Shown here one piece after another: positions 1 through 7,810 of a stretch of DNA of 18,012 nucleotides. Source of the DNA: Firmicutes bacterium UBA3910. Its GTDB lineage: Bacteria > Bacillota > Limnochordia > Darwinibacteriales > Darwinibacteriaceae. The stretch lies in the NCBI GenBank assembly GCA_002391465.1, contig DGFC01000080.1, forward strand, positions 957 through 18,968, in the 5' to 3' direction. Every line of letters begins with the position of its first letter. Position 1 is the stretch's first letter. Under the pieces are notes generated by a model, which was not told where the DNA came from, searched no databases, and saw nothing but the letters and a program-made list of their open reading frames with translations. The position numbers were made by a program, and so were the translations under genes.

Positions 1-144
1 ATAAGAGACAGGCACAAGATCTCCAGTGAACTTTATCAGCAAACGCAGCAGGCTTCTGGCCAGGCCGGTCCGGAAGCAGCTGGGCCCACAGGTGGAGGGC
101 AGGATGAAGACATAGTGGATGCTGACTTTACGGAGGAGTCATAG
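1..144 (+). CDS. dnaK: Molecular chaperone DnaK, C-terminal end (partial)
   Basis: This is the last 47 codons of an open frame that enters from the left edge and stops at TAG 142-144. The translated tail is rich in Gln, Gly, Ala and Pro and ends in an acidic D-x-x-DADFTEES motif. That is typical of the disordered tail of DnaK (Hsp70), whose final acidic residues resemble the EEVD-like end of the family. DnaK is the ATP-dependent chaperone that works with DnaJ and GrpE in the cytoplasm. Its identity rests on the tail motif plus the adjacent downstream dnaJ, since no ATPase or substrate-binding domain lies inside the window. The gap to dnaJ is 25 bases, so the two genes are probably cotranscribed. 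Confidence 0.88.
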   Translation: MRDRHKISSELYQQTQQASGQAGPEAAGPTGGGQDEDIVDADFTEES

Positions 145-169
145 TCAGCAGGAATAGGCGGTGTAATGC

Positions 170-1300
170 TTGGCCAAACGAGATTATTACGATGTGTTGG
201 GCGTTCCCAGGAATGCATCCGATGAAGAGATAAAAAAGGCGTACAGGAAATTGGCCCGGAGGCTGCATCCTGACGTTAACAAAGAGCCCGACGCAGAAGA
301 AAAGTTCAAAGAGATCAACGAGGCTTACGCCGTGTTAGGGGACCCTGAACGCCGTCAGCAGTACGATCAGTTCGGCCACGCGGCCTTTGATCAGATGGGA
401 AAAGGCGGGTTCGGCGGTTTTGAAGACTTTGGCGGTTTTGGTTTTGATGATCTAGGCGATCTCTTTAGTGAGGTGTTTTTTGGCGGCTTTGGCGGTCGCC
501 AGGCCACCCGGCCCCAAAGGGGTGCGGACCTTCGCGTTGAAGTGACAATTGAGTTTGAAGAAGCTGCCTTTGGTACCGAAAAGGATCTGTCCGTCACCCG
601 GACTGAAACCTGTCACCACTGCCACGGCAATCGGGCTGAACCTGGAACACCTATTGTGACCTGTCCGGACTGCAATGGTTCGGGCCAGGTGCGTACTGTA
701 CAACAGACTCCCTTTGGCAGGATGACCAGTACCCGCACGTGCGGCCGCTGTGGGGGTGAAGGGAAGACGGTTGAAACAGCCTGTACCGTCTGTCACGGCA
801 GTGGAACTGTTCGCAAGACAAGTCAGATCAACGTCCAGATCCCTGCAGGTATAGACAACGGCCAGGTTCTGCGCATAACCGGACGCGGCGATGTAGGTTA
901 CCGCGGAGGACCTCCGGGTGATCTTCTGGTGAGTGTACGGGTTAAACCCCACGAGTTCTTCCGGCGGGAAGGCAGGGACATTTTCTGCGAAGTACCGATT
1001 TCCTTTGTCCAGGCCGCTTTAGGCGATGAGATCGAGGTCCAAACACTGGATGGTGCGGTTAAGATGCGTATCCCCGAAGGGACCCAGTCCGGTAGGATTT
1101 TCCGGCTGCGGAACAAGGGTATTCAGAGTTTGCGGGGCGGCGGTAGGGGCGATCAGTTGGTAGAAGTCAGAGTAGTTACGCCCCAGAAACTGACCAAACA
1201 ACAGAAGGACCTGTTGCGTGAATTCGCCAAAGCGGGAGGCGCAGAGGTTCCAGATGAGAACAAGAGTTTTTTCAAGAGGGTTAAAGATGCATGGCGCTGA
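170..1300 (+). CDS. dnaJ: Chaperone protein DnaJ (Hsp40)
   Basis: DnaJ delivers substrates to DnaK and stimulates its ATPase. The 376-residue protein has the full type I layout. A J-domain covers about residues 3-68, with the HPD triad at 33-35. A Gly/Phe-rich linker follows (about 75-112), then a zinc-binding region with eight cysteines (148, 151, 165, 168, 191, 194, 205, 208), then the C-terminal substrate-binding domains. The length is normal for the family. The start is TTG at 170, chosen because it gives the classical [12 protein letters not shown] beginning; the nearby ATG at 166 is out of frame. The Shine-Dalgarno is weak. The first zinc repeat reads CHHCHGNR instead of CxxCxGxG, a small departure at the second Gly. 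A hairpin follows the stop codon. Confidence 0.98.
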   Translation: MAKRDYYDVLGVPRNASDEEIKKAYRKLARRLHPDVNKEPDAEEKFKEINEAYAVLGDPERRQQYDQFGHAAFDQMGKGGFGGFEDFGGFGFDDLGDLFSEVFFGGFGGRQATRPQRGADLRVEVTIEFEEAAFGTEKDLSVTRTETCHHCHGNRAEPGTPIVTCPDCNGSGQVRTVQQTPFGRMTSTRTCGRCGGEGKTVETACTVCHGSGTVRKTSQINVQIPAGIDNGQVLRITGRGDVGYRGGPPGDLLVSVRVKPHEFFRREGRDIFCEVPISFVQAALGDEIEVQTLDGAVKMRIPEGTQSGRIFRLRNKGIQSLRGGGRGDQLVEVRVVTPQKLTKQQKDLLREFAKAGGAEVPDENKSFFKRVKDAWR

Positions 1301-1301
1301 T

Positions 1302-1330
1302 AGGCTGCCCTTTCAGGGCGGCCTTTGCTT
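1302..1330 (+). terminator. Hairpin after dnaJ, possible terminator or attenuator
   Basis: AGGCTGCCC (1302-1310) pairs with GGGCGGCCT (1316-1324) as a 9-bp stem with one G-T pair and a 5-base loop TTTCA. The downstream run TTTGCTTGTTT is T-rich but interrupted, so termination is likely to be partial. It would reduce read-through from the dnaK-dnaJ heat-shock unit into prmA. No clear new promoter is seen between the hairpin and prmA. Confidence 0.5.
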
Positions 1331-1353
1331 GTTTAGAGAAAGGGGCTTGAGCG

Positions 1354-2271
1354 ATGAGTCGCTGGCAGGAAGTGAAAATAGTCCTAAATAGGACCGCCCT
1401 TGAAGGCGCCAATGCGGTGCTGGAACGGTGGGGTGTTACCAACTATGCAGTGGAGGATTCGGCCCTGTATGATCGGGCTCGAGATTTGGGCTGGGGGGAT
1501 TATGTTCCCGAGGCGGAAGTATCCGATGAAGTAACAATTTCTTGTTATTTGGCCCAAGAACTGAGCGGCAAGCGGTTGGCAGATCTGAAGCAGGATCTGC
1601 TGAACCTGGTTGAATACGGATTTGACCCGGGCTCAGTCAGCCTTTCAGTTGCTTACGTGGATGAAAAGGACTGGTCTCAGGCTTGGAAGGAGCATTACAA
1701 ACCCCTACGCATTGGCCGCGTTTTGATTCAACCTTCCTGGTTGGAAGTTGAACGCCGGGCAGGAGATGAAGCTGTTGTTCTCCTGGATCCGGGTATGGCC
1801 TTTGGTGCCGGTACCCATCCCACCACTGCCCTCTGCGTTGAGATATTGCAGCAGCTCAATTTGACAGATAAGCTGGTTTGGGACGTGGGCACAGGTTCGG
1901 GTATACTGGCAGTCACAGCCGCCAAACTGGGAGCTCAGGTGGAGGCGGTAGACATCGATCCGGTAGCGGTGAGGGTTGCCTGTGAAAACCGGGATATGAA
2001 TGGCCTTGATTTTTCCGTTTCCCAAGGATCCATTGGGGACCTCACGGGCGAACCGGACATTATTGTGGCCAATATTGTGGCAGATGTGATCATGGACATG
2101 CTGCCCCAGGTAAGCAGTGTTTTGAAACCGGGAGGGTTTTTTATAGCCTCTGGCGTAATTGACTCAAGGGATGCTGATGTCCTACAGCGGAGTGGGGAAA
2201 CTGACCTGCGTCTGCTCCGTCGTTTTCAGCGGAAAGAATGGATAGCTTACCTTTTCCAGAGGAGTGACTGA
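1354..2271 (+). CDS. prmA: Ribosomal protein L11 methyltransferase PrmA
   Basis: This enzyme uses S-adenosylmethionine to methylate ribosomal protein L11 in the cytoplasm. The 305-residue product has the N-terminal L11-recognition domain (about 1-100) and a Rossmann-fold methyltransferase domain. The family signature AFGAGTHPTT sits at 149-158, the SAM-binding glycine motif DVGTGSGIL at 177-185, the acidic DID ribose-binding segment near 200-202, and the catalytic-region NIVA motif at 240-243. The ATG at 1354 follows AAAGGGG (1339-1345) with 8 bases of spacing. The stop overlaps the beginning of rsmE, so the two are translationally coupled. prmA next to dnaJ and rsmE is the usual Firmicutes order. 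Confidence 0.97.
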   Translation: MSRWQEVKIVLNRTALEGANAVLERWGVTNYAVEDSALYDRARDLGWGDYVPEAEVSDEVTISCYLAQELSGKRLADLKQDLLNLVEYGFDPGSVSLSVAYVDEKDWSQAWKEHYKPLRIGRVLIQPSWLEVERRAGDEAVVLLDPGMAFGAGTHPTTALCVEILQQLNLTDKLVWDVGTGSGILAVTAAKLGAQVEAVDIDPVAVRVACENRDMNGLDFSVSQGSIGDLTGEPDIIVANIVADVIMDMLPQVSSVLKPGGFFIASGVIDSRDADVLQRSGETDLRLLRRFQRKEWIAYLFQRSD

Positions 2272-3013
2272 GCTGGCTAGGTTTTTTCTAGGTCCAGGTC
2301 AACCCCGGGGAAATGATTGCGAAATCTGGGGAGACGATGCGCACCACATTACACGGGTGCTGCGTCTGCGGCCTGGCGATGAGATTGAATGCATAGATAC
2401 AGAGGGGCTCTTGCATAAGGTGGAGATTACTGAAACAGGGGATCCGGTGCGCGGCCTTGTTAGAGAGACTGAGAGCGCTCACTATGAGCCGCCCTTGTCC
2501 ATAACTTTATTCCAGGGTTTAGCCAAAGGGGATAAGATGGACTGGGTTGTGCAGAAGGCGGTTGAACTTGGCGCAGCTGAGGTAGTCCCGTTTTCATCTC
2601 GCTTTACTGTGGTGAAACTAGCTGATAAACAGAGGGAGACGCGCCGCCAACGGTGGGAGCGAATAGCAGTAGAGGCTGCCAAGCAGTGCGGCCGTACTCG
2701 TCTGCCCCAAGTGAGCCCAGTTCTTGGCTGGCAAGAGCTTGTGAGCGGGGTCAAAAGGCGGATCGGTGAAGGTGAACTTGTCCTACTTGCTTACGAAGGA
2801 GAAGAGAAGAGGACATTAAGCCGTATTACAGCGGAACCGTCTGCTGTTTCCATTGTGATCGGACCGGAAGGCGGTTTTGCTCCCGATGAGGCTGAACTGT
2901 TGGCTGAAGCAGGAGTGGAGCCCATTTCGCTCGGGCCCAGGATTCTAAGAACAGAAACGGCTGGGGTGGTAGCCCTGAGCCTGATCGGGTATAGATGGGG
3001 AGATTTGGGATGA
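2264..3013 (+). CDS. rsmE: 16S rRNA (uracil1498-N3)-methyltransferase RsmE
   Basis: RsmE methylates N3 of U1498 in 16S rRNA, using S-adenosylmethionine, on the assembled small subunit. The 249-residue protein has an N-terminal PUA-like RNA-binding region and a C-terminal SPOUT (trefoil-knot) methyltransferase domain. The knot motifs are GPEGGF (200-205) and LGPRILRTETA (223-233), and the segment GLAKGDKMDWVVQKAVELG (85-103) is also typical. The start is uncertain. GTG 2264 is annotated here, but the best ribosome-binding site AGAGGAG (2258-2264) overlaps it. A CTG at 2273 lies 8 bases after that site and would give a beginning MARFF that fits the family better. The gene overlaps prmA by 8 bases and its TGA overlaps the likely mtaB ATG. 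Confidence 0.95.
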   Translation: MTELARFFLGPGQPRGNDCEIWGDDAHHITRVLRLRPGDEIECIDTEGLLHKVEITETGDPVRGLVRETESAHYEPPLSITLFQGLAKGDKMDWVVQKAVELGAAEVVPFSSRFTVVKLADKQRETRRQRWERIAVEAAKQCGRTRLPQVSPVLGWQELVSGVKRRIGEGELVLLAYEGEEKRTLSRITAEPSAVSIVIGPEGGFAPDEAELLAEAGVEPISLGPRILRTETAGVVALSLIGYRWGDLG

Positions 3014-4341
3014 AGAATAAGCAGAAACGGCTGGGTGTGATCACCTTAGGTTGTAAGGTCAACCAGTATGATACAAACAGCGTTGTAACACAGTTCACCG
3101 AGGCGGGCTACGAGCTTGTTGATTTCCACGAGGAAGCGGATGTCTACCTGATCAACACGTGTACCGTGACCAATTTTGGCGATCGGAAATCCCGGCAGAT
3201 GATCCGCCGGGCGCATAAGCAGAACCCTGACGCCAAAGTAGTTGTCATGGGCTGCCTGGCTCAAGTTGCACCGGAGAAGATTTCGGCCTTAGAAGGGGTT
3301 TCCCTCTTGGTGGGTACATCGTCCCGGGATAACATTGTGGAAAAGGTTGAGGCAGCGGTTGGCGCAGCCAGTTTGGTGGCGGAAATCAGGGATGTAACCG
3401 AGTTTGAAGATCTGCCTGCCCTAGATTTTTCCGGGCGCACACGGGCGGTATTGAAAATCCAGGACGGCTGCGATCAGTTCTGTACCTATTGCCGGGTCCC
3501 CTTTGCCCGGGGCCCATCCCGTAGCAGAGAACCTGAAAGTGTCTTGGAACAGGCGCGGCAGCTGGTAGACCACGGTTACAGGGAGATAGTACTCACCGGA
3601 ATTCATCTCGGTCTGTATGGGCGGGATTTGGGGGACGGTGCCCCTGACTTAGCTGAAATCGCCAAAAGGATCGCCGATCTACCGGGGCTGGTTAGACTGA
3701 GACTCAGTTCCATCGACCCATCGGAGGTGACCGATGAGCTCATTGAACTGGTGGCAGAACACCCCGTTTTGTGCCGCCATTTCCATCTTCCCCTCCAGAG
3801 CGGCAGCGATGCAGTGCTGAAGCGCATGCGCCGCAAGTACTCCCGCAGAGAGTATCTCACGGTGGTGGAAAAGGTGCGGAGCAGGATTCCAGAGGTGGCC
3901 ATCACCACCGATGTTATGGTGGGTTTTCCCGGCGAGACGGCGGTAGATTTCCAGGACACAAGGGACTTGGTTGAAAGGGCTTCCTTCAGCAAAATGCACG
4001 TTTTCAAATATTCCCGCCGGGCAGGTACAGCAGCTGCCAGATTTCCAGAGCAGATTCCGGCCGAAGTGAAGGAAGAACGCAGTAAATGTCTAATCAAGAT
4101 AGGTGAAGAGGCGGCAGAAGCTTTCCATCAGTCACTGGTAGGGCAGGAAGTGCTTGTTCTGGTGGAACAGGTGGAAGCGGGTGAGTGTGTGGGACACACT
4201 GACAATTACGTGCGGGTGAGGTTCCCAGCGGACGCAGAAGACTTGGTAGATACTTTTGTCACCGTTTCAGTTATCGCTGCCGACTCTGAAGAAGTTCGCG
4301 CTCAGCTGATCAGACAGGAAGGGGCTGAAATGGTAGAATGA
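3010..4341 (+). CDS. mtaB: tRNA (t6A37) methylthiotransferase MtaB
   Basis: MtaB is a radical-SAM enzyme that converts t6A37 of tRNA to ms2t6A, which supports accurate decoding of ANN codons. The 443-residue product has the N-terminal UPF0004 domain with three cluster cysteines (C15, C51, C82), the radical-SAM motif CDQFCTYC with C154, C158 and C161, and a C-terminal TRAM-like RNA-binding region. It resembles the B. subtilis YqeV/MtaB type rather than MiaB: it lacks the MiaB-like N-terminal extension and its radical-SAM motif is followed by VPFARG. I chose ATG 3010 because GGGGAG (2997-3002) lies 7 bases upstream and the ATG overlaps the rsmE stop as ATGA. An in-frame ATG at 2995 lies upstream of that site and would add five residues. 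The gene overlaps hit by four bases. Confidence 0.95.
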   Translation: MKNKQKRLGVITLGCKVNQYDTNSVVTQFTEAGYELVDFHEEADVYLINTCTVTNFGDRKSRQMIRRAHKQNPDAKVVVMGCLAQVAPEKISALEGVSLLVGTSSRDNIVEKVEAAVGAASLVAEIRDVTEFEDLPALDFSGRTRAVLKIQDGCDQFCTYCRVPFARGPSRSREPESVLEQARQLVDHGYREIVLTGIHLGLYGRDLGDGAPDLAEIAKRIADLPGLVRLRLSSIDPSEVTDELIELVAEHPVLCRHFHLPLQSGSDAVLKRMRRKYSRREYLTVVEKVRSRIPEVAITTDVMVGFPGETAVDFQDTRDLVERASFSKMHVFKYSRRAGTAAARFPEQIPAEVKEERSKCLIKIGEEAAEAFHQSLVGQEVLVLVEQVEAGECVGHTDNYVRVRFPADAEDLVDTFVTVSVIAADSEEVRAQLIRQEGAEMVE

Positions 4342-4679
4342 GCGATTGCATATTCTGTAAAATCGCCAAGGGTGAAGTGCCTTCAGAGCTGCTGTTGGAA
4401 AAGGAAAACCTAGTTGCCTTCAGGGATCTCAATCCCCAAGCACCAACGCATATACTTGTGATACCTAAAAAGCATATCGTCAGCTTAGATCAGGCCGAGG
4501 CCGAAGACCGGGATCTGTTAGGAGACCTGCTTTTGGCAGTACAGGAGATGGCGCAGAGGGAAAATCTCGAGATGGGTTATCGGGTGGTACTCAACATCGG
4601 TACCCACGGGGGTCAGACTGTTCCCCATCTCCATTTCCACCTCTTAGGGGGAAGATCGCTGCAGTGGCCTCCAGGTTAA
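4338..4679 (+). CDS. HIT family nucleotide-binding hydrolase (HINT-like)
   Basis: This is a histidine-triad protein of 113 residues, the usual length for bacterial HinT-type members. They hydrolyse nucleoside phosphoramidates or related adenylated compounds, and the physiological substrate in Firmicutes is unclear. The triad HLHFHLL places histidines at 97, 99 and 101. An N-terminal CIFC (C4, C7), together with H46, matches the zinc-binding subgroup. The end GGRSLQWPPG is also typical. The ATG overlaps the mtaB TGA as ATGA, which indicates translational coupling; the nearest purine-rich site, GGAAGGGG, is 13 bases away. This mtaB-hit-rpsU neighbourhood is common in Clostridia. The stop is followed at once by the rpsU promoter. 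Confidence 0.95.
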   Translation: MSDCIFCKIAKGEVPSELLLEKENLVAFRDLNPQAPTHILVIPKKHIVSLDQAEAEDRDLLGDLLLAVQEMAQRENLEMGYRVVLNIGTHGGQTVPHLHFHLLGGRSLQWPPG

Positions 4680-4682
4680 ATA

Positions 4683-4711
4683 TTGACCGTGCATAAAGAA
4701 TAGATTATAAT
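4683..4711 (+). promoter_or_regulatory. SigA-type promoter for rpsU
   Basis: TTGACC (4683-4688) and a perfect TATAAT (4706-4711) are separated by exactly 17 bases in the AT-rich gap after hit. The -35 box matches TTGACA at five of six positions. Initiation would fall near 4718, giving a leader of about 70 bases before the rpsU GTG. Together with the terminator at 4974 this makes rpsU a separate, probably strongly expressed unit. Confidence 0.85.
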
Positions 4712-4789
4712 AGGTAATGTATTATATCCCCACAGAATAATGAGATGCAAATGTTCTCAAGGCAATTAGCATTGGAAGGAGGGATATAT

Positions 4790-4966
4790 GTGGCAGAAGT
4801 AAAAGTAGGCAAAAATGAGTCCCTCGACAATGCTCTGCGCCGTTTCAAGAGGCAGATTCGCATGTCAGGAGTTTTATCAGAGGCAAGAAAACGCGAGCAT
4901 TACGAAAAGCCTAGCGTTCGGAGGAAGAAGAAGTCTGAGGCGGCTCGCAAGAGAAAGTACCGTTAG
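4790..4966 (+). CDS. rpsU: 30S ribosomal protein S21
   Basis: S21 is a small basic protein of the 30S platform near the anti-Shine-Dalgarno region. It contributes to initiation. The 58-residue product begins [20 protein letters not shown] and ends in a highly basic Lys/Arg tail, and both its length and its sequence are typical. The correct start is GTG 4790, placed 6 bases after an excellent AAGGAGGG (4776-4783). An in-frame ATG at 4745 would add 15 unrelated residues upstream of that site, and the ATG at 4788 is out of frame. The gene has its own promoter (4683-4711) and terminator (4974-5005). In B. subtilis yqeY follows rpsU, but it is absent here. Confidence 0.96.
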   Translation: MAEVKVGKNESLDNALRRFKRQIRMSGVLSEARKREHYEKPSVRRKKKSEAARKRKYR

Positions 4967-4973
4967 GTAGTTT

Positions 4974-5005
4974 AGCTCGATGTCGCAAGATATCGGGCTT
5001 TTTTT
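4974..5005 (+). terminator. Rho-independent terminator of rpsU
   Basis: AGCTCGAT (4974-4981) pairs with ATCGGGCT (4992-4999), including one G-T pair, around a 10-base loop, and the descending arm runs into seven T residues (4999-5005). The stem starts 7 bases after the rpsU stop codon. It overlaps the upstream part of the nfeD reading frame, which argues for the later nfeD start. Confidence 0.85.
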
Positions 5006-5024
5006 CAAGAAAGCGGGTGATCAC

Positions 5025-6326
5025 GTGAACCGGATTAAACGCAGTGTTGTTCTTTTGGTGTTAGCAGTCATCGTATTGACAATTCCCCAACCTGTTCTGG
5101 GAGCCAGAACAGGACCTGTGCGCGTCTATGTCTTGCCCATTCACGGGGAGATCGAGCCCGGTTTGGCGGCCTTTGTGGCTAGAGGCATTACGCTGGCAGA
5201 GCGGAACGATGGTATTGTACTGCTGGAAATCAACACTTTCGGCGGGCGCGTGGATGCCGCGACGGAGATCAAGGACATCATCGTCAGAGCAGAGGTTCCG
5301 GTTATTGCCTATGTCAGTGAGCGTGCATGGTCGGCAGGCGCCCTAATTACACTGGCTGCACCCCAGATCGCCATGGCACCAGGCAGCAGTATTGGGGCAG
5401 CCGAACCGCGCCCACTGGAAGAAAAGAGCGTTTCAGCCCTCAGGGCAGAGTTTGAGGCAACGGCAGGAAGAAGTGGGCGAGATCCCCGGGTGGCGGCGGC
5501 AATGGTTGATGCAGATGTGGCCATCGATGGCCTAGTTGAAAAGGGTAAAATTCTCACTCTCTCTGCCGCTGATGCCCTATCATGGGGATTCAGTGATGTG
5601 ACGGCAAGGAATAGGTATGAGGCCCTCGGCCACTATGGTTACGATGAATTTGAACTCATTCACTTAGAACCCCACTGGGCTGAAAGCATTGCCCGCTTTG
5701 TGACTAACTCGACCATGAGTTCCCTCCTGCTCACCTTGGGTTTTTTAGGTTTGGTTGTAGAGATAACCACCCCTGGTTGGGGAGTGCCGGGAACGGCAGG
5801 GGTTGTGTCACTTGCACTGTTTTTTGGGGGGCGGTACATCGTGGGTTTGGCAGGATTTGAGGAGATAGCGCTCTTTGTAGTGGGAATCCTTCTTCTGCTG
5901 CTTGAGATCTTTGTTGTCCCTGGTTTTGGAGTCACAGGTGTTTTGGGTATCGTCGCCGTGATAGGGAGTATCCTGCTCGTTTTCGGCGATTTGAAATTGG
6001 CATTAATGAGCCTGGTTATCGCTCTGTCCGCCAGTATCGTGGCCTTGATACTGCTTTGGCGTCGCTTAGGCAAGACCCGGTTATGGAAGGGTTTGGTTCT
6101 GTCCCACACGGAGTCTAAGGAGAAAGGCTATCGAGCCAGTGAGGGTAAATCCGACTTAGTGGGACGGCGGGGCAGGACGCTGACGCCCCTGCGGCCAGCA
6201 GGCACGCTGGTCATAGGGGAAGAACGCTATGACGTCATTTCAGAAGGCAGCTTTATTGAGGTTGACAGGTTGGTGGAAGTTATAGAAGTGGAAGGCTCAA
6301 AGATAGTTGTGAGGGAAATCAACTAG
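5025..6326 (+). CDS. nfeD: NfeD family membrane-bound ClpP-class serine protease
   Basis: This is a long-form NfeD (NfeD1b, YqeZ type). These proteins partner with flotillin or stomatin homologues, and floA lies directly downstream. The 433-residue product starts with a signal peptide or anchor (basic MNRIKR, hydrophobic 8-20, cleavage region near VLG-A at 24-27). A ClpP/SppA-like protease domain follows (about 30-220), with the presumed nucleophile S103 in SAGAL and the conserved SSIGAAEPRP. K134 is a candidate base, but I cannot place it firmly. About four to five membrane segments span 232-345, and a C-terminal NfeD OB-fold domain covers about 375-433. GTG 5025 is chosen because the in-frame ATG 4980 lies inside the rpsU terminator and would hide the signal peptide. 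The site GGGTGATC (5015-5022) matches the extended Shine-Dalgarno. Confidence 0.92.
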   Translation: MNRIKRSVVLLVLAVIVLTIPQPVLGARTGPVRVYVLPIHGEIEPGLAAFVARGITLAERNDGIVLLEINTFGGRVDAATEIKDIIVRAEVPVIAYVSERAWSAGALITLAAPQIAMAPGSSIGAAEPRPLEEKSVSALRAEFEATAGRSGRDPRVAAAMVDADVAIDGLVEKGKILTLSAADALSWGFSDVTARNRYEALGHYGYDEFELIHLEPHWAESIARFVTNSTMSSLLLTLGFLGLVVEITTPGWGVPGTAGVVSLALFFGGRYIVGLAGFEEIALFVVGILLLLLEIFVVPGFGVTGVLGIVAVIGSILLVFGDLKLALMSLVIALSASIVALILLWRRLGKTRLWKGLVLSHTESKEKGYRASEGKSDLVGRRGRTLTPLRPAGTLVIGEERYDVISEGSFIEVDRLVEVIEVEGSKIVVREIN

Positions 6327-6353
6327 GAAAAAGGCTAAAAGGAGGTTTTTTAT

Positions 6354-7343
6354 GTGACTTGGCTTTTCTTGCTGATTCTGATCGTTGTCTTTCTGGTTGT
6401 GTTTTTCACCTTCGTTCCGGTTGGACTTTGGATTTCGGCACTAGCCGCTGGCGTAGACGTGGGAATTGTTACCTTGATTGGTATGCGGCTCCGCAGAGTT
6501 GCGCCGAGCAGGATCATTCTGCCATTTATTAAGGCGCAGAAGGGCGGTGTGGAAACGACTATTGACAAGCTGGAAGCCCACTATCTGGCCGGTGGTAACG
6601 TTGACAATGTTGTAGACGCCCTGATCGCGGCTCATCGCGCTGATATACCCCTACCGTTCGAACGGGCAGCCGCCATTGACTTGGCTGGGAGAAATGTATT
6701 AGAGGCAGTCCAGATGAGTGTAAACCCGAAGGTGATCGAAACGCCCCTCATCTCAGCTGTGGCTAAGGACGGTATTGAACTAAAGGCTAAGGCCCGGGTC
6801 ACTGTGCGTGCCAACATTGAAAGGTTGGTTGGCGGTGCAGGTGAAGCCACCATCATCGCCCGTGTAGGCGAAGGTATTGTTACAACCGTTGGTTCGAGCA
6901 AGAGCCATGCTGAGGTTCTGGAAAATCCTGACACGATCTCAAAAGTGGTGTTGCAGAAGGGTCTCGATTCAGGTACGGCCTTTGAGATTCTGTCCATTGA
7001 CATTGCCGACGTGGATGTGGGCAGGAACATCGGTGCCCGTCTCCAGATGGACCAAGCGGAAGCAGATAAAAACATCGCTCAGGCAAAGGCGGCTGAACGG
7101 CGCTTTGCTGCCCAGGCCCGCGAACAGGAAATGCGAGCAGCCACTCAAGAAATGCGGGCTCGCGTTGTGGAAGCGGAAGCAGAAGTGCCAAAAGCCTTGG
7201 CCGAAGCTCTCCGTCAGGGAAACTTAGGGGCAATGGATTTTTATTCGCTCCAGAATTTAATGGCAGATACTGAAATGAGACGCAAAATCGGTGACATCCG
7301 GCCTGACGATGATTCCCCCACAGGCAAAGACGAACCGCGGTAG
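6354..7343 (+). CDS. floA: Flotillin-like protein FloA
   Basis: FloA is a membrane-associated SPFH-family scaffold that organises functional membrane microdomains and influences membrane fluidity and protein partners. The 329-residue product has an N-terminal hydrophobic hairpin (about 3-43), an SPFH/PHB-like domain, and a long Ala/Glu/Arg-rich region (about 233-290) that should form a coiled coil. The tail segment [20 protein letters not shown] is characteristic of the YqfA/FloA family. The start GTG 6354 follows AAAAGGAGG (6337-6345) by 8 bases. An overlapping ATG at 6352 is followed immediately by TGA, so it cannot be the start. The gene lies 27 bases after nfeD, and this flotillin-NfeD pairing is the family norm. 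Confidence 0.97.
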   Translation: MTWLFLLILIVVFLVVFFTFVPVGLWISALAAGVDVGIVTLIGMRLRRVAPSRIILPFIKAQKGGVETTIDKLEAHYLAGGNVDNVVDALIAAHRADIPLPFERAAAIDLAGRNVLEAVQMSVNPKVIETPLISAVAKDGIELKAKARVTVRANIERLVGGAGEATIIARVGEGIVTTVGSSKSHAEVLENPDTISKVVLQKGLDSGTAFEILSIDIADVDVGRNIGARLQMDQAEADKNIAQAKAAERRFAAQAREQEMRAATQEMRARVVEAEAEVPKALAEALRQGNLGAMDFYSLQNLMADTEMRRKIGDIRPDDDSPTGKDEPR

Positions 7344-7352
7344 GTGGACTAA

Positions 7353-7721
7353 GTGAATGCATCAACCTTCGCGTTATTGATTTATGTTGTGGTTTCTGCC
7401 ATCAGCGGGATCATTAAGCTGCTGGCTCAAAAAGAGGAGGCCAGGAAAGCAGCGGAACAAGAACCGGTATTTTTCGAAGAAGACCGGGCTCAGTTCGAGG
7501 AGATGGCAGAGAGGGACACGAAACCCCAATCGCCGGAGCGAATGCCGAGCATTTTCGATGAGCTGGAGTTTGAAACGAAGGTTCTGGAGGAGCTGGAACC
7601 CGTATCCCAGGCTGGGAGAAAGATTCCCTCGGTAAAATGGAGGCCGAATCTTGCCCAGGCAGTGATCATGTCCGAAATCCTGAGCAGCCCCAGGGCCAAA
7701 CGGCCTTGGCCCAATCGCTAA
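7353..7721 (+). CDS. Uncharacterised small membrane protein downstream of floA
   Basis: I do not recognise a named family. The 122-residue product has one N-terminal membrane segment (about 5-24), then a charged, Glu/Arg-rich and probably disordered or helical middle (26-90), and a basic tail around AVIMSEILSSPRAKRPWP (103-120). From memory, a similar SEILGPPRAKRP-like tail occurs in hypothetical proteins of other bacteria, but I cannot confirm that here. The start GTG 7353 follows AGGTGG (7342-7347) by 5 bases and only 9 bases separate it from floA, so it is in the nfeD-floA transcript. It takes the place of yqfB in the B. subtilis order but does not obviously resemble it. A strong terminator follows. 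Association with FloA/NfeD at the membrane is inferred from context only. Confidence 0.85.
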   Translation: MNASTFALLIYVVVSAISGIIKLLAQKEEARKAAEQEPVFFEEDRAQFEEMAERDTKPQSPERMPSIFDELEFETKVLEELEPVSQAGRKIPSVKWRPNLAQAVIMSEILSSPRAKRPWPNR

Positions 7722-7743
7722 AGCGAATATATGTAATGATCGA

Positions 7744-7776
7744 GGTTAGATCCCGTGAGGGTCTAACCTTTTTTTT
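7744..7776 (+). terminator. Rho-independent terminator closing the nfeD-floA unit
   Basis: GGTTAGA (7744-7750) pairs with TCTAACC (7762-7768) and CCC (7752-7754) with GGG (7759-7761), leaving one bulged T and a GTGA loop. Eight T residues (7769-7776) follow. It lies 22 bases after the stop of the unnamed membrane gene and separates it from yqfC. Confidence 0.92.
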
Positions 7777-7810
7777 GCTGCATAAATTTAGGAGAAAAGG
7801 GGGGAAGAGG

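Noticed and set aside
400..500. GGCGGTTT-type short repeats
   Set aside because: They are the codons of the DnaJ Gly/Phe-rich linker, not an independent repeat.
452..952. Minus-strand 166-codon frame opposite dnaJ
   Set aside because: The plus strand encodes an intact DnaJ with all zinc cysteines; the antisense translation has no family resemblance.
7637..7810. Upstream extension of the yqfC frame (58 extra codons)
   Set aside because: It would overlap the preceding gene and be translated through a strong Rho-independent terminator; the Shine-Dalgarno sits just before ATG 7811.
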